NCBI GenBank assembly: GCA_004554245.1
Contig: SFND01000006.1
Span: forward strand, 9,455 to 73,454
Length of the DNA: 64,000 bases
Source: Oribacterium sp.
GTDB taxonomy: Bacteria; Bacillota_A; Clostridia; Lachnospirales; Lachnospiraceae
Direction of reading: 5' to 3'
Shown piece after piece: positions 52,212 to 60,831 of the stretch. Numbering within the stretch: position 1 is the first letter of the stretch; each line of letters starts with the position of its first letter. The notes beneath the pieces were generated by a model. It was not told the DNA's origin and ran no database searches. It saw only the letters and a list, made by a program, of their open reading frames with translations. The translations under genes and the position numbers were made by a program.

Positions 52212-52970
52212 ATGAAGAAAATGATTTCGTGGAATGTGAACGGGCTTCGGGCGGTCATGGGGAAGAACTTCATGGAGGTGTTTGAAAGCCTGGATGCGGA
52301 TATCTTCTGTCTGCAGGAGACGAAGCTGCAGGAGGGGCAGCTGAAGCTGGACCTTCCGGGCTATCACATGTACTGGAACTATGCGAAGAAGAAGGGCTAT
52401 TCCGGTACGGCGCTTTTTACGAAGGAGGAGCCGCTGTCCGTGACCTATGGCATGGGGATCGAGGAGCATGATCATGAGGGGCGTGTGATCACCGCGGAAT
52501 TTCCGGATTACTATGTCCTGACCGTCTATGTGCCGAACTCCCAGAATGAGCTGAAGCGTCTTCCGTACCGTATGACGTGGGAGGATGCCTGGCGGCAGTA
52601 CATCGGTGAACTGAATAAGAAAAAGCCGGTGATCTACTGCGGCGATCTGAATGTCGCCCACGAGGAGATCGACCTGAAGAACCCGGCGACGAATCATAAG
52701 AACGCCGGCTTCTCGGATGAGGAGCGTGCGAAGATGTCGCGGCTGCTCGATTCCGGCTTCATCGATACCTTCCGTCTGCTGTATCCGGATGCCACCGATG
52801 AGTACAGCTGGTGGTCCTATCGTATGAAGGCGCGTGAGCGGAATGTCGGCTGGCGTATCGACTATTTCATCGTCTCCGAGCAGCTCCGCGACCGGGTCAA
52901 GGGCGCGTCGATCCACCAGGAGATCTTCGGCTCCGACCACTGTCCGATCGAGCTGGACATCGAGATCTGA
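52212..52970 (+). CDS. xth: Exodeoxyribonuclease III / AP endonuclease
   Basis: 252 residues. Active-site blocks in order: SWNVNGLRAVM, FCLQETKLQEG (metal Glu), GRVITAEFPDYYVLTVYVPN, GDLNVAHEEIDLKNP (Asp/Asn), GWRIDYFIVS and the catalytic His in GSDHCPIELDIE. It removes 3' blocks and cuts at abasic sites in base excision repair. Length and motifs match clostridial ExoA/XthA. An RBS GAGGAA lies upstream. Confidence 0.95.
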   Translation: MKKMISWNVNGLRAVMGKNFMEVFESLDADIFCLQETKLQEGQLKLDLPGYHMYWNYAKKKGYSGTALFTKEEPLSVTYGMGIEEHDHEGRVITAEFPDYYVLTVYVPNSQNELKRLPYRMTWEDAWRQYIGELNKKKPVIYCGDLNVAHEEIDLKNPATNHKNAGFSDEERAKMSRLLDSGFIDTFRLLYPDATDEYSWWSYRMKARERNVGWRIDYFIVSEQLRDRVKGASIHQEIFGSDHCPIELDIEI

Positions 52971-52992
52971 GATGAACATCCGGATGCCTGAA

Positions 52993-53001
52993 TGCTATAA
53001 T
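52993..53001 (+). promoter_or_regulatory. Extended -10 promoter of the alpha-glucan cluster
   Basis: TG-C-TATAAT, about 115 bp before the first gene. The leader contains an (ACGACA)-like low-complexity stretch near 53088-53101. Confidence 0.6.
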
Positions 53002-53114
53002 CAGTGTATACGAAGGTTCGGATACATCGCAGCAGCACATGCCATGTAGGGGGAAATGCTTGGCGACACGAAGATAGAGAAAGACAACGACAACGACAAC
53101 GAAGAAGGGACATC

Positions 53115-55217
53115 ATGCTAGGCTTAAAGAAGGAAAATGACCATTACATCTTCGAGGCAGCGGTTCGTACAGAGCAGCTGTTTCTGAATCTATATCATAA
53201 AAACAGACGTGTCCGTCAGATCGCCTTTGATCCGGCGGATCGGATCGGAGATGTCTGGCATCTGGAGCTGCCGGTCACATCCGGACCACGAGGCGGCGAG
53301 GGGAACGCTTGCAGGGAAGCTGCGGGCGCAGCGGATGCGCAGGCGAGGGTGCACGAGAAGAGGCAGCCTGCATTGGCCCTCCCGCTCACGGAGCTCAGCT
53401 ACTGCTACGAGGCGGATGGCCGCATCTTCACCGATCCGAACGGCACGGTGTTTGAGGGACGGAAGAGCTTCGGAAATCTGAAGGATGGTACCCGTATCCT
53501 GAAGACGCCGATCGGTGAGGCGACGGCGATTCCGGAATCGAGTGAGGCCTGGCGACAGGATCGGGCGCTCGATCTGCCGTACGAGGACAGCATCATCTAC
53601 CGCCTCCATGTGCGCGGCTTCACCGAGCACCACAGTTCCGGCCTCGACCATGAGCTCCGGGGCAGCTTCCAGGGCATCCTCGAGAAGATTCCGTACCTCG
53701 AGGCGCTCGGCGTCACGACGCTCGAGCTGATGCCACCGTACGAATTTAACGAGGTCATGCTCCCGGACTACGGACATGATAACCCATACGAGGTCGAGCT
53801 CCGCCCGACGGGCCGCATCAACTACTGGGGCTTCACGAAGGATGCCCTGCAGCTCGCACCGAAATCGAGCTTCACCTCCGACCACAAAAATCCGCGGAAC
53901 GAGTTCCGAAAGCTCGTGCATACCCTGCACGCGCACGGCATGGAGCTCGTGGTCGACCTGTACTTTACCAGTGAAACCATCCCGGATCACATCGTGAACG
54001 TCATGCGCTACTGGCGCATCCACTATCACGTCGACGGCATCCACCTGATCGGTGCTGCGCCGTATAGTGTCATCGCCCGTGATCCGTGGCTGAGTCGCTT
54101 CAAGATCTGGGCCGACAGCTGGCAGGGCCAGATTCCGGAGATGCCGACCCATGGCGCTGCGCAGGTAGCCGCACCGGGGCGTTACCTCGCCGATTATAAC
54201 GACGGTTTCCAGAACGACATGCGCCGCATCCTGAAGGGCGACGAGAGCATGCTGCCGACGCTCATGCAGCGCGTGCGCGAGAACCCGTCGAACCGGGCGA
54301 GCATCCAGTATATGGCCAATGTCTCGGGCATGAGTCTGATGGATGTCCTCTCCTATGATCGCAAGCACAACGAAGAGAATCATGAGGATAACCGCGACGG
54401 TACCGACCAGAACTACAGCTGGAACTGCGGCGAGGAGGGTCCGACCCGAAAGAAGTCCATCAAGCTTCTCCGGAAGAAGATGTGGCGGAACGCGTGGCTG
54501 CTGCTGATGCTGAGCCAGGGCACCCCGCTGATCCACGCGGGTGACGAGTTCGGTCAGTCCCGCCTCGGGAACAATAACCCGTACTGTCAGGATAATCCGA
54601 CGAACTGGCTCGACTGGCGGCTCATCGATCGGAATCGGGAGCTCTACGATTTCGCGCGTTATGCGATTCAGTTCCGTAAGCAGCACCCGGTGTTCCATCA
54701 GGGCACAGCGCTTCGACAGATGGACTACCGCTCCGTCGGTATCCCGGACATCAGCTTCCATGGCGAGAACGCCTGGCGGCCGGACAGCGAGAACTTCCGC
54801 CGACAGCTCGGTGTCATGTATGCCGGTGCCTATGCCGGCGATGATACCTTCCTCGTGCTCTACAACATGCACTGGGAAAAGCACAGCTTCCTGCTGGCGC
54901 ATCCGCCGCTCGGCATGAAGTGGGCCGCGGTGATCGATACCGCCATGGAGGAAACGAACGGCATCTATCCGGAGGAGAGGATGCTTCTCGAGGAGCGGTA
55001 TACCGTAGAGCCGCGCTCCATCGTCGTACTGAAGGCGGTGAAGGATCCGGACTTTCAGCCGAAAAAGAAAGTACATAAACGCCATCTGAAGCAGCGGGCG
55101 ACAGCATTAGCCCAGGAAACGCAGACGGAGACGGCAGCGGCAGGCGTGGCATCCGGGCACACGGCGACCGAGAAGAGGTCGCCTTCCGAAGTGAAGAAAC
55201 ATCCATCTGATGTATGA
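53115..55217 (+). CDS. GlgX/isoamylase-like GH13 protein lacking catalytic residues
   Basis: 700 residues from ATG 53115 (AAGGG 5 nt upstream; the frame is open to 53004 without RBS). A CBM48-like N-terminal part is followed by a GH13 barrel with family hallmarks SIIYRLHVRGFT, INYWGFTKDAL, YNDGFQNDMRRILKGDE, SYDRKHNEENHEDNRDG and AGDEFGQSRLGNNNPYCQD. The active-site positions differ: region I has DLYFTS instead of D-x-x-x-N-H (Thr285-Ser286); region II has GIHLIG instead of GFRFD (His310, Ile312); region III has WADSW instead of AEPW (Asp334); region IV has NVSG instead of AHDG (Val403, Ser404). It is therefore probably not an active debranching enzyme but a binding or regulatory partner. It lies 17 bp before glgB. 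The family is clear, the role is inference. Confidence 0.88.
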   Translation: MLGLKKENDHYIFEAAVRTEQLFLNLYHKNRRVRQIAFDPADRIGDVWHLELPVTSGPRGGEGNACREAAGAADAQARVHEKRQPALALPLTELSYCYEADGRIFTDPNGTVFEGRKSFGNLKDGTRILKTPIGEATAIPESSEAWRQDRALDLPYEDSIIYRLHVRGFTEHHSSGLDHELRGSFQGILEKIPYLEALGVTTLELMPPYEFNEVMLPDYGHDNPYEVELRPTGRINYWGFTKDALQLAPKSSFTSDHKNPRNEFRKLVHTLHAHGMELVVDLYFTSETIPDHIVNVMRYWRIHYHVDGIHLIGAAPYSVIARDPWLSRFKIWADSWQGQIPEMPTHGAAQVAAPGRYLADYNDGFQNDMRRILKGDESMLPTLMQRVRENPSNRASIQYMANVSGMSLMDVLSYDRKHNEENHEDNRDGTDQNYSWNCGEEGPTRKKSIKLLRKKMWRNAWLLLMLSQGTPLIHAGDEFGQSRLGNNNPYCQDNPTNWLDWRLIDRNRELYDFARYAIQFRKQHPVFHQGTALRQMDYRSVGIPDISFHGENAWRPDSENFRRQLGVMYAGAYAGDDTFLVLYNMHWEKHSFLLAHPPLGMKWAAVIDTAMEETNGIYPEERMLLEERYTVEPRSIVVLKAVKDPDFQPKKKVHKRHLKQRATALAQETQTETAAAGVASGHTATEKRSPSEVKKHPSDV

Positions 55218-55234
55218 GATAAAGGAGATAAAGC

Positions 55235-57805
55235 ATGAATGAGAGATTAGAAGAGATCATGAACTGGGCGGAGGTGGAGGACGTCACCTACGCGGAAACC
55301 GCGAATCCGAAGAAGATCCTCGGTGCGCACATCATCCCGGAGGGGCTGCTGGTACAGAGCTTCGTACCGACCGCAAAATCGATCGAGCTCGTGCTCGGCG
55401 GACAGCGCTATCCGATGGAGCTCGTCGATGAGGCCGGCTTCTTCGCGACCCTCCTGCCGGTGGAGGAGGCCTGGAACGAGGCACTTCCGGCCTATACCTA
55501 CCACATCACCTATGACAACGACACGACGGAGGACACCGAGGATCCGTATGCCTTCCCGTCGACCTATACCGACCGTGATATCAAGAAGTATCAGGGCGGC
55601 ATCTGGTATGACATCTATGAGAAGATGGGCGCGCATCCGATCCGGATCAACGGCGTCGATGGTGTCGCGTTCTCCGTATGGGCTCCGAACGCAGAGCGTG
55701 TTTCTGTCGTCGGCGACTTCAACCTCTGGGATGGCCGCCGCCATATGATGCAGCGCCTGGGCGATTCCGGCGTATTCGAGCTGTTCATCCCGCACCTCAC
55801 CCCGGGCAGCCTCTATAAGTATGAGATCAAGTGTCACCACCAGGAGCCGTTCCTGAAGATCGACCCATATGCCTTCGGCTTCGAGCTTCGTCCGGGCAAT
55901 GCCTCCATCGTGGAAGACATCGGACAGTTTGCGTGGACGGATGCGGCGTGGCAGCAGCAGAAGGCGGAGCGCGGTGTCGCCGGCGTCAAGGAGGAAGCGA
56001 TGTCGGTCTATGAGCTGCACCTCGGCTCCTTCGCACGGAAGCAGCAGGCGGTCAATGAGGACGGCACCACACAGCTCGGCTCGGAGTTCTACAACTACCG
56101 TGAGCTCGCGGTGAAGGTGGCGGATTATGTGAAGCAGGAGGGCTATACGCATGTTGAGCTCATGCCGGTGATGGAGCATCCGCTCGATGCGAGCTGGGGC
56201 TATCAGGTGACCGGCTACTACGCTCCGACAAGCCGTTACGGCACCCCGGAGGACTTCATGTACTTCATGAATTACATGCATGAGGCTGGCATCGGCGTCA
56301 TCCTCGACTGGGTACCGGCGCACTTCCCGCGCGACAGCTGGGGGCTCGCACAGTTTGATGGATCGGGGCTCTATGAGAATCCGGATCCACGTCTCGCGAG
56401 CCACCCGCACTGGGGCACCCTGACCTTCAACTACCGGAAGAACGAGGTGTCGAACTTCCTGATCGGCAGTGCGATGTTCTGGGCAGACCGCTATCATGCC
56501 GATGGTATCCGCATGGATGCCGTGGCCTCCATGCTCTACCTCGACTATGGACGTCAGGGCGAGGACGCACCACGGAACATCTACGGCGGCAACGAGAACC
56601 TCGATGCGGTGGAGTTCCTGAAGCATCTGAACTCCCAGTTCCACAAGCGCTTCCCGGGCACCCTGCTCATCGCAGAGGAGTCCACGGCATGGCCGAACAT
56701 CACCGGTGACGTCGAGCAGGACGGCCTCGGCTTCGACCTCAAGTGGAACATGGGCTTCATGAACGACTTCCTCAGCTACATGGGCACGGATCCGTTCTTC
56801 CGGAAGGGCAGCTATAACCAGCTCACCTTCTCGATGATCTATAACTACTCCGAGGACTTCATGCTCGTGCTCTCGCATGACGAGGTCGTGCATGGCAAGG
56901 GCTCGATGCTCGGGAAGATGCCGGGCGAGACCTTCGAGGAGAAGGCGCAGAATCTTCGTGCCGCGTATGGCTACTTCTGGACGCATCCGGGCAAGAAGCT
57001 TCTCTTCATGGGCCAGGACTTCGCGCAGTATGACGAGTGGTCCGAGAACCAGGAGCTCGAGTGGAATCTCCTCGAGTACCCGGTACACGAGGGCGTCCAG
57101 GACTTCGTACGGGATCTCAATGCTGTCTACCGGACACATCCGGCGCTCTGGCAGCAGGATTACGTCACGGACGGCTTCGAGTGGATTAACTGCTCCTACC
57201 AGGAGGAGTCCATGGTGATGTTCGTTCGAAAGACCGACAAGCCGGAGGAGACGATCCTCGTGGTATCGAACTTTGATAACGTCGCGCATCCGAAGTTCCG
57301 TGTCGGTGTTCCGTTCATGTGCTCCGCGAAGCCGCTCATCTCCAGTGATGATAAGAAGTACGGCGGAAGCGGCGCAGTGAAGCGCACGGCACATAAGGCT
57401 GTGAAGGCTGACTGGGATGAGCGGGACTACGCCGTCGATCTCGAGATCCCGGCGATGTCGACCACCATCTACCAGCTGACACCATGCGCGGAGCCGGCAC
57501 CGAAGGCGACGGAAGCGAAGAAGGCAGCTGCAAAGAAGACCGCTGCGAAAAAGACGGTGACGAAGAAGGCTGGATCGGAAGAGAAGGCAGCGCTCGTAAG
57601 TCCGAAGAAGACGACCCGGAAAAGGACGACGGTGCCGAAGCAGATGACGGAGGCGAAGGCCGCCGCAGCACAGGCTGTCGAGGTGGCGAAGGCGGATTCG
57701 AAGAAGCCGGCCGCGAAGTCGACGGGCACGAAGGCCGCGGTACAGCGAAAGAGCGTGCAGAAGGCTGCGCTCGACCAGAAGCTGACGAAGCGTCGCAAGG
57801 GCTGA
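55235..57805 (+). CDS. glgB: 1,4-alpha-glucan branching enzyme with Lys/Ala-rich C-terminal tail
   Basis: 856 residues. CBM48 module (FSVWAPNAERVSVVGDFNLW), then the GH13_8/9 barrel: YELHLGSFAR, MPVMEHPLDASWGYQVTGYY, LDWVPAHFP, the nucleophile in DGIRMDAVASML, the acid Glu in LLIAEESTAWP and LVLSHDEVVHGKGSM, so all catalytic residues are present. The enzyme proper ends near residue 750. About 105 further residues form a basic tail with AAAKKTAAKKTVTKKAG and PKKTTRKRTT repeats, like histone H1 or bacterial HupB/AlgP tails, which is unusual for GlgB. It introduces alpha-1,6 branches into glycogen. Good RBS AAAGGAGAT. Confidence 0.95.
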   Translation: MNERLEEIMNWAEVEDVTYAETANPKKILGAHIIPEGLLVQSFVPTAKSIELVLGGQRYPMELVDEAGFFATLLPVEEAWNEALPAYTYHITYDNDTTEDTEDPYAFPSTYTDRDIKKYQGGIWYDIYEKMGAHPIRINGVDGVAFSVWAPNAERVSVVGDFNLWDGRRHMMQRLGDSGVFELFIPHLTPGSLYKYEIKCHHQEPFLKIDPYAFGFELRPGNASIVEDIGQFAWTDAAWQQQKAERGVAGVKEEAMSVYELHLGSFARKQQAVNEDGTTQLGSEFYNYRELAVKVADYVKQEGYTHVELMPVMEHPLDASWGYQVTGYYAPTSRYGTPEDFMYFMNYMHEAGIGVILDWVPAHFPRDSWGLAQFDGSGLYENPDPRLASHPHWGTLTFNYRKNEVSNFLIGSAMFWADRYHADGIRMDAVASMLYLDYGRQGEDAPRNIYGGNENLDAVEFLKHLNSQFHKRFPGTLLIAEESTAWPNITGDVEQDGLGFDLKWNMGFMNDFLSYMGTDPFFRKGSYNQLTFSMIYNYSEDFMLVLSHDEVVHGKGSMLGKMPGETFEEKAQNLRAAYGYFWTHPGKKLLFMGQDFAQYDEWSENQELEWNLLEYPVHEGVQDFVRDLNAVYRTHPALWQQDYVTDGFEWINCSYQEESMVMFVRKTDKPEETILVVSNFDNVAHPKFRVGVPFMCSAKPLISSDDKKYGGSGAVKRTAHKAVKADWDERDYAVDLEIPAMSTTIYQLTPCAEPAPKATEAKKAAAKKTAAKKTVTKKAGSEEKAALVSPKKTTRKRTTVPKQMTEAKAAAAQAVEVAKADSKKPAAKSTGTKAAVQRKSVQKAALDQKLTKRRKG

Positions 57806-57884
57806 TCCGTGATCAAAAAAACTGCACGATCCGCAGGAAGGGGCGGGACTTGTGACATCCTTTGATATAAGGAGGGGTTTGAGC

Positions 57885-59633
57885 GTGAAAAAAGCAGGCA
57901 TTTTGATGCCGGTGTTCTCACTGCCGGGAAAGTACGGCATCGGAACACTTGGCGAGGAAGCATATCGTTTTATCGATTTATTATGTGAGACCGGAAATAA
58001 GATCTGGCAGATCCTGCCGATGGGCCCGACGGGCTTCGGTGATTCACCGTACCAGGCATTTTCCGCCTTCGCGGGGAATCCGTATTTCGTGGACCTCGAC
58101 CTGCTGGTCGAGGAGGGACTGCTGAGCAGAGAGGAGCTCGCAGATCCGGAGGCGTTTGACTTCGGTGATGCGGTCGACTATGCGGCGCTTGCGCGCGCCG
58201 AGGACGCAGCGAGGGCACAGAAGCAGCCGGCGGCAGATAAAACCGAAGAAGGCGCAGATGTATCGGATGCGAAGAACGCGCCGGCCATCTGGTTCGCGCA
58301 TGATCGTGATGTGGCGTTCCGCGACCTCCGTCGCTGGCTGAAGCAGCCGGCGAATGTACGGCAGGAGGCAGGCGTGCCGGTCGACAGCATTGAACGCGTC
58401 AACTATGGAAAGCTCTACAGCAGTAAGAACAAGGCACTGAAGCTTGCCTTCACGCATTTCAAGGAGCAGGGCGGTGATGTCGAGGCGCTTTTCGCAGAGC
58501 TTCGTCCGGAGACGGTCGAGTATTGCGTCTTCATGGCCATCAAGGATTCGCTATCCGGCGCGAGCTGGGATGTCTGGCCGGAGGAGCTGCGCGACTGCGA
58601 TCCGAAGGCGGTGGCTGCGTTCCGCGCAGAGCACGCGGACGAGGTCGCGTTCTACGCCTTCGTGCAGTATGAGTTTAATAAGCAGTGGGCGGCGCTTCGC
58701 GCCTACGCGGCGGCGAGGGGCATCGAGATCCTCGGGGATATCCCGATCTACTGTGCACCGGATTCTTCAGATGTCTGGGCGCATCGCGAGCTCTTCCAGT
58801 ACACGAAGGACGGCCATCCTTCGAAGGTAGCGGGAGTTCCACCAGATGCCTTCTCTGCGAGCGGTCAGCTCTGGGGCAACCCGCTCTATGACTGGGCCGC
58901 GCATAAGAAGACGAAGTACGCCTGGTGGTGTGCGCGCATGGAGTACTGCCTCTCGATGTACGACTGTCTCCGCGTCGATCATTTCCGGGGCTTCGAGGCC
59001 TACTATGCGGTGCCGTTCGGTGATGACACGGCGGAAAACGGCGCGTGGGTGAAGGGCCCGGGCATGGGACTGTTCCGCGCGATGTACCAGCACTTCGGTA
59101 CGAAGGACCTGCCGATCATCGCGGAGGACCTCGGTGTCATCACCGACGAGGTTCGGAAGCTGATGGCCGCGACCGGCTTCCCGGGTATGAAGGTGCTGCA
59201 GTTCGCCTGGGATTCGGGTGCGGGCAATGCTTATCTGCCACACAACTTCACCACGCCGAACTGTGTCTGCTACACAGGGACGCATGATAATGACACCCTT
59301 CGCCACTGGTTCGAGACCATCCCGGACTGGCAGCGGGACTATATGTACCAGTACATGAGTCGTTCTGGCAACGACTGGAATGCGATGCCGGAGCTGCTGA
59401 TCAAGCGTGCGATGGCGTCCATCGCGGATACCGTGATCGTGCCGGTGGGTGACTACCTCGGCCTTGGCGGAGAGGCGCGCATCAACCAGCCGGGTACCGC
59501 CGGTCACAACTGGCAGTGGCGTATGACAGAGGACGCGTTCACTGAGCATGAAAAGCAGGTGATCTGTGGGATCCAGCGCACCTATGGTCGCTTCTATGAA
59601 GCGCCGGCGAAGCCAGAGAAGCCAGAGAAGTGA
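57885..59633 (+). CDS. malQ: 4-alpha-glucanotransferase (amylomaltase)
   Basis: 582 residues from GTG 57885, chosen because AAGGAGGGG (57869-57877) is 7 nt upstream; a GTG at 57852 lies before that RBS. GH77 signatures: GILMPVFSLPGKYGIGTLG, WQILPMGPTGFGDSPYQ, the nucleophile in RVDHFRGFEAYYAVP, the acid Glu in IIAEDLGVIT and TGTHDNDT. An Ala/Glu/Lys-rich insert of about 40 residues lies near 100-145. It moves maltosyl units between alpha-1,4 glucans. It lies 79 bp after glgB, forming a glycogen/maltodextrin operon with the two preceding genes. Confidence 0.95.
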   Translation: MKKAGILMPVFSLPGKYGIGTLGEEAYRFIDLLCETGNKIWQILPMGPTGFGDSPYQAFSAFAGNPYFVDLDLLVEEGLLSREELADPEAFDFGDAVDYAALARAEDAARAQKQPAADKTEEGADVSDAKNAPAIWFAHDRDVAFRDLRRWLKQPANVRQEAGVPVDSIERVNYGKLYSSKNKALKLAFTHFKEQGGDVEALFAELRPETVEYCVFMAIKDSLSGASWDVWPEELRDCDPKAVAAFRAEHADEVAFYAFVQYEFNKQWAALRAYAAARGIEILGDIPIYCAPDSSDVWAHRELFQYTKDGHPSKVAGVPPDAFSASGQLWGNPLYDWAAHKKTKYAWWCARMEYCLSMYDCLRVDHFRGFEAYYAVPFGDDTAENGAWVKGPGMGLFRAMYQHFGTKDLPIIAEDLGVITDEVRKLMAATGFPGMKVLQFAWDSGAGNAYLPHNFTTPNCVCYTGTHDNDTLRHWFETIPDWQRDYMYQYMSRSGNDWNAMPELLIKRAMASIADTVIVPVGDYLGLGGEARINQPGTAGHNWQWRMTEDAFTEHEKQVICGIQRTYGRFYEAPAKPEKPEK

Positions 59634-59641
59634 CATCTATA

Positions 59642-59721
59642 CAGGGCCCCGGAGGGTTGCCGGTAGAAGCACAGTACTCTGAGCTCGGAAGACTCTAAAA
59701 TCCCATCTTCCGGGGGCTCTG
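59642..59721 (+). repeat. AGAAGCACAGTACT-family repeat after malQ
   Basis: CAGGGCCCCGGA pairs with TCCGGGGGCTCTG (one wobble). The loop carries TAGAAGCACAGTACTCTGAG then CTCGGAAGACTCTAAAATCC, with 20 identical bases to the copy at 36190. It probably helps end the glg transcript together with the terminator at 59737. Confidence 0.85.
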
Positions 59722-59736
59722 AAAGAATACATACAG

Positions 59737-59766
59737 AAAAAGCTGGTCGATCCGACCAGCTTTTTT
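59737..59766. terminator. Bidirectional terminator between malQ and the minus-strand gene
   Basis: AAAAAGCTGGTCG and CGACCAGCTTTTTT, a 13-bp stem with a 3-nt loop, T6 on the plus strand and A5 on the other side. Confidence 0.95.
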
Positions 59767-59774
59767 GATGAAGT

Positions 59775-60437
59775 TTAATTCACGGAGAAGTTCGCGGAGC
59801 TTTCGTTGTCGGCGAGGTCGCGGATATAGACGGTGATGGCGTCGCCGGCCATGGAGAAGGTGACGCGACCGGTCTGCTTATTGATGTCGGTCGGCTTTAC
59901 GTTATTGCCGAGCGAGTCAACACCGTAGATCGAATCCCAGTTCACACCGGACTGGGTGTCGGAGACGGTGAACTCGAGGTAGCCGGCACCGAGATTGACG
60001 GACTCTTCATCGACGGTCGGACCGACGTCGTCGAGGAGATTGATCTGTACATAGGTCGTCTTCGACATGCCGTTGATGGACTTCGCGTTCAGGGTCAGGG
60101 TTCCGTTCTTCGTAACATCGGCGGTCCAGATCGAACCGGACTTCTCGAGCGGAAGCTCTGCGCCGTCCATGGTCGCGGTCAGCGACTTCAGCGGCACCAG
60201 GGAATCGACCTTGATTTCGATCGAAGCCGTCTGGTAATCCTTCGTATCCGGTTCGGTCGTCTCGATCGTCGGCTGCTGGATCACGAAGAGGAGAATCAGG
60301 CCGTTGATGATCAGGTACGGAAGCAGGTAGCAGAGGATGAAGTGCAGAACGCGCGACTTCGGTTTACTTTTTACGAGCTGTCCACGGGCGTCGTAGCGAA
60401 GCGACGGCCCCGGGGTGGATCTATAATTTTTCGCCAT
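59775..60437 (-). CDS. Membrane-anchored protein with an Ig-like extracytoplasmic domain
   Basis: 220 residues. A basic cytosolic N-terminus (1-28), one membrane helix (about 30-53, FILCYLLPYLIINGLILLFV), and about 165 residues outside. They form two beta-rich parts: IEIKVDSLVPLKSLTATMDG and TTYVQINLLDDVGPTVD, then LEFTVSDTQSGVNWDSIYGVD and ITVYIRDLADNES. The D-x-x-S-G-V-N pattern is the one found in bacterial Ig-like/cadherin-type repeats. Role unknown. It has its own promoter (60471-60499) and the RBS AAGG. It converges on malQ and is divergent from rho. Confidence 0.75.
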   Translation of the reverse strand: MAKNYRSTPGPSLRYDARGQLVKSKPKSRVLHFILCYLLPYLIINGLILLFVIQQPTIETTEPDTKDYQTASIEIKVDSLVPLKSLTATMDGAELPLEKSGSIWTADVTKNGTLTLNAKSINGMSKTTYVQINLLDDVGPTVDEESVNLGAGYLEFTVSDTQSGVNWDSIYGVDSLGNNVKPTDINKQTGRVTFSMAGDAITVYIRDLADNESSANFSVN

Positions 60438-60470
60438 AATAACCTTCTTTTTAATAGGGATTGTGCCGCT

Positions 60471-60499
60471 AGTATAACAAAATGAAACTTGCGTTACAA
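60471..60499 (-). promoter_or_regulatory. Promoter of the membrane-anchored protein gene
   Basis: On the minus strand TTGTAA (60499-60494), a 17-bp spacer, TATACT (60476-60471). Confidence 0.75.
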
Positions 60500-60831
60500 G
60501 GGCACGGTTGTTATACTTATTTTACGATTTTCCTAATTTCTTCGTTTGACGAACATGATTTCAAATCGATGATTTCCGGAGCGGTCTTTCCCGTATCCAT
60601 GAATTCCAGATTTTAAGATAGCGTTTTATACATTCCCTTAACGAAACAGTACAGGTATGCACGGAAGCTGAGTCATAGCTGCGGTGTTTTGGCCTTCGTT
60701 CGACATGTATTCCAGTATGCATCCGATAGAGGACCGACACAGCTGAAACAGCTTTCGGCTGGCAGAAAAAGTAAACAGCGGAGCGTTTCCGTAAACATAG
60801 CATGGTTTCAGAGAAACCATATGGAGGCAGT
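60500..60831 (+). other. Leader region of rho, no clear element
   Basis: About 330 bp without a gene. There is a short hairpin TTCGT-TTG-ACGAA (near 60540) and a possible TATACA -10 near 60628, but no convincing -35. Long leaders are common for rho, which is autoregulated by its own termination in several bacteria; nothing in the sequence proves that here. Confidence 0.35.

Noticed and set aside
55247..57940. 897-codon minus-strand open frame opposite glgB
   Set aside because: glgB has all GH13 catalytic blocks; the antisense product shows only low-complexity Arg/Leu/His sequence.
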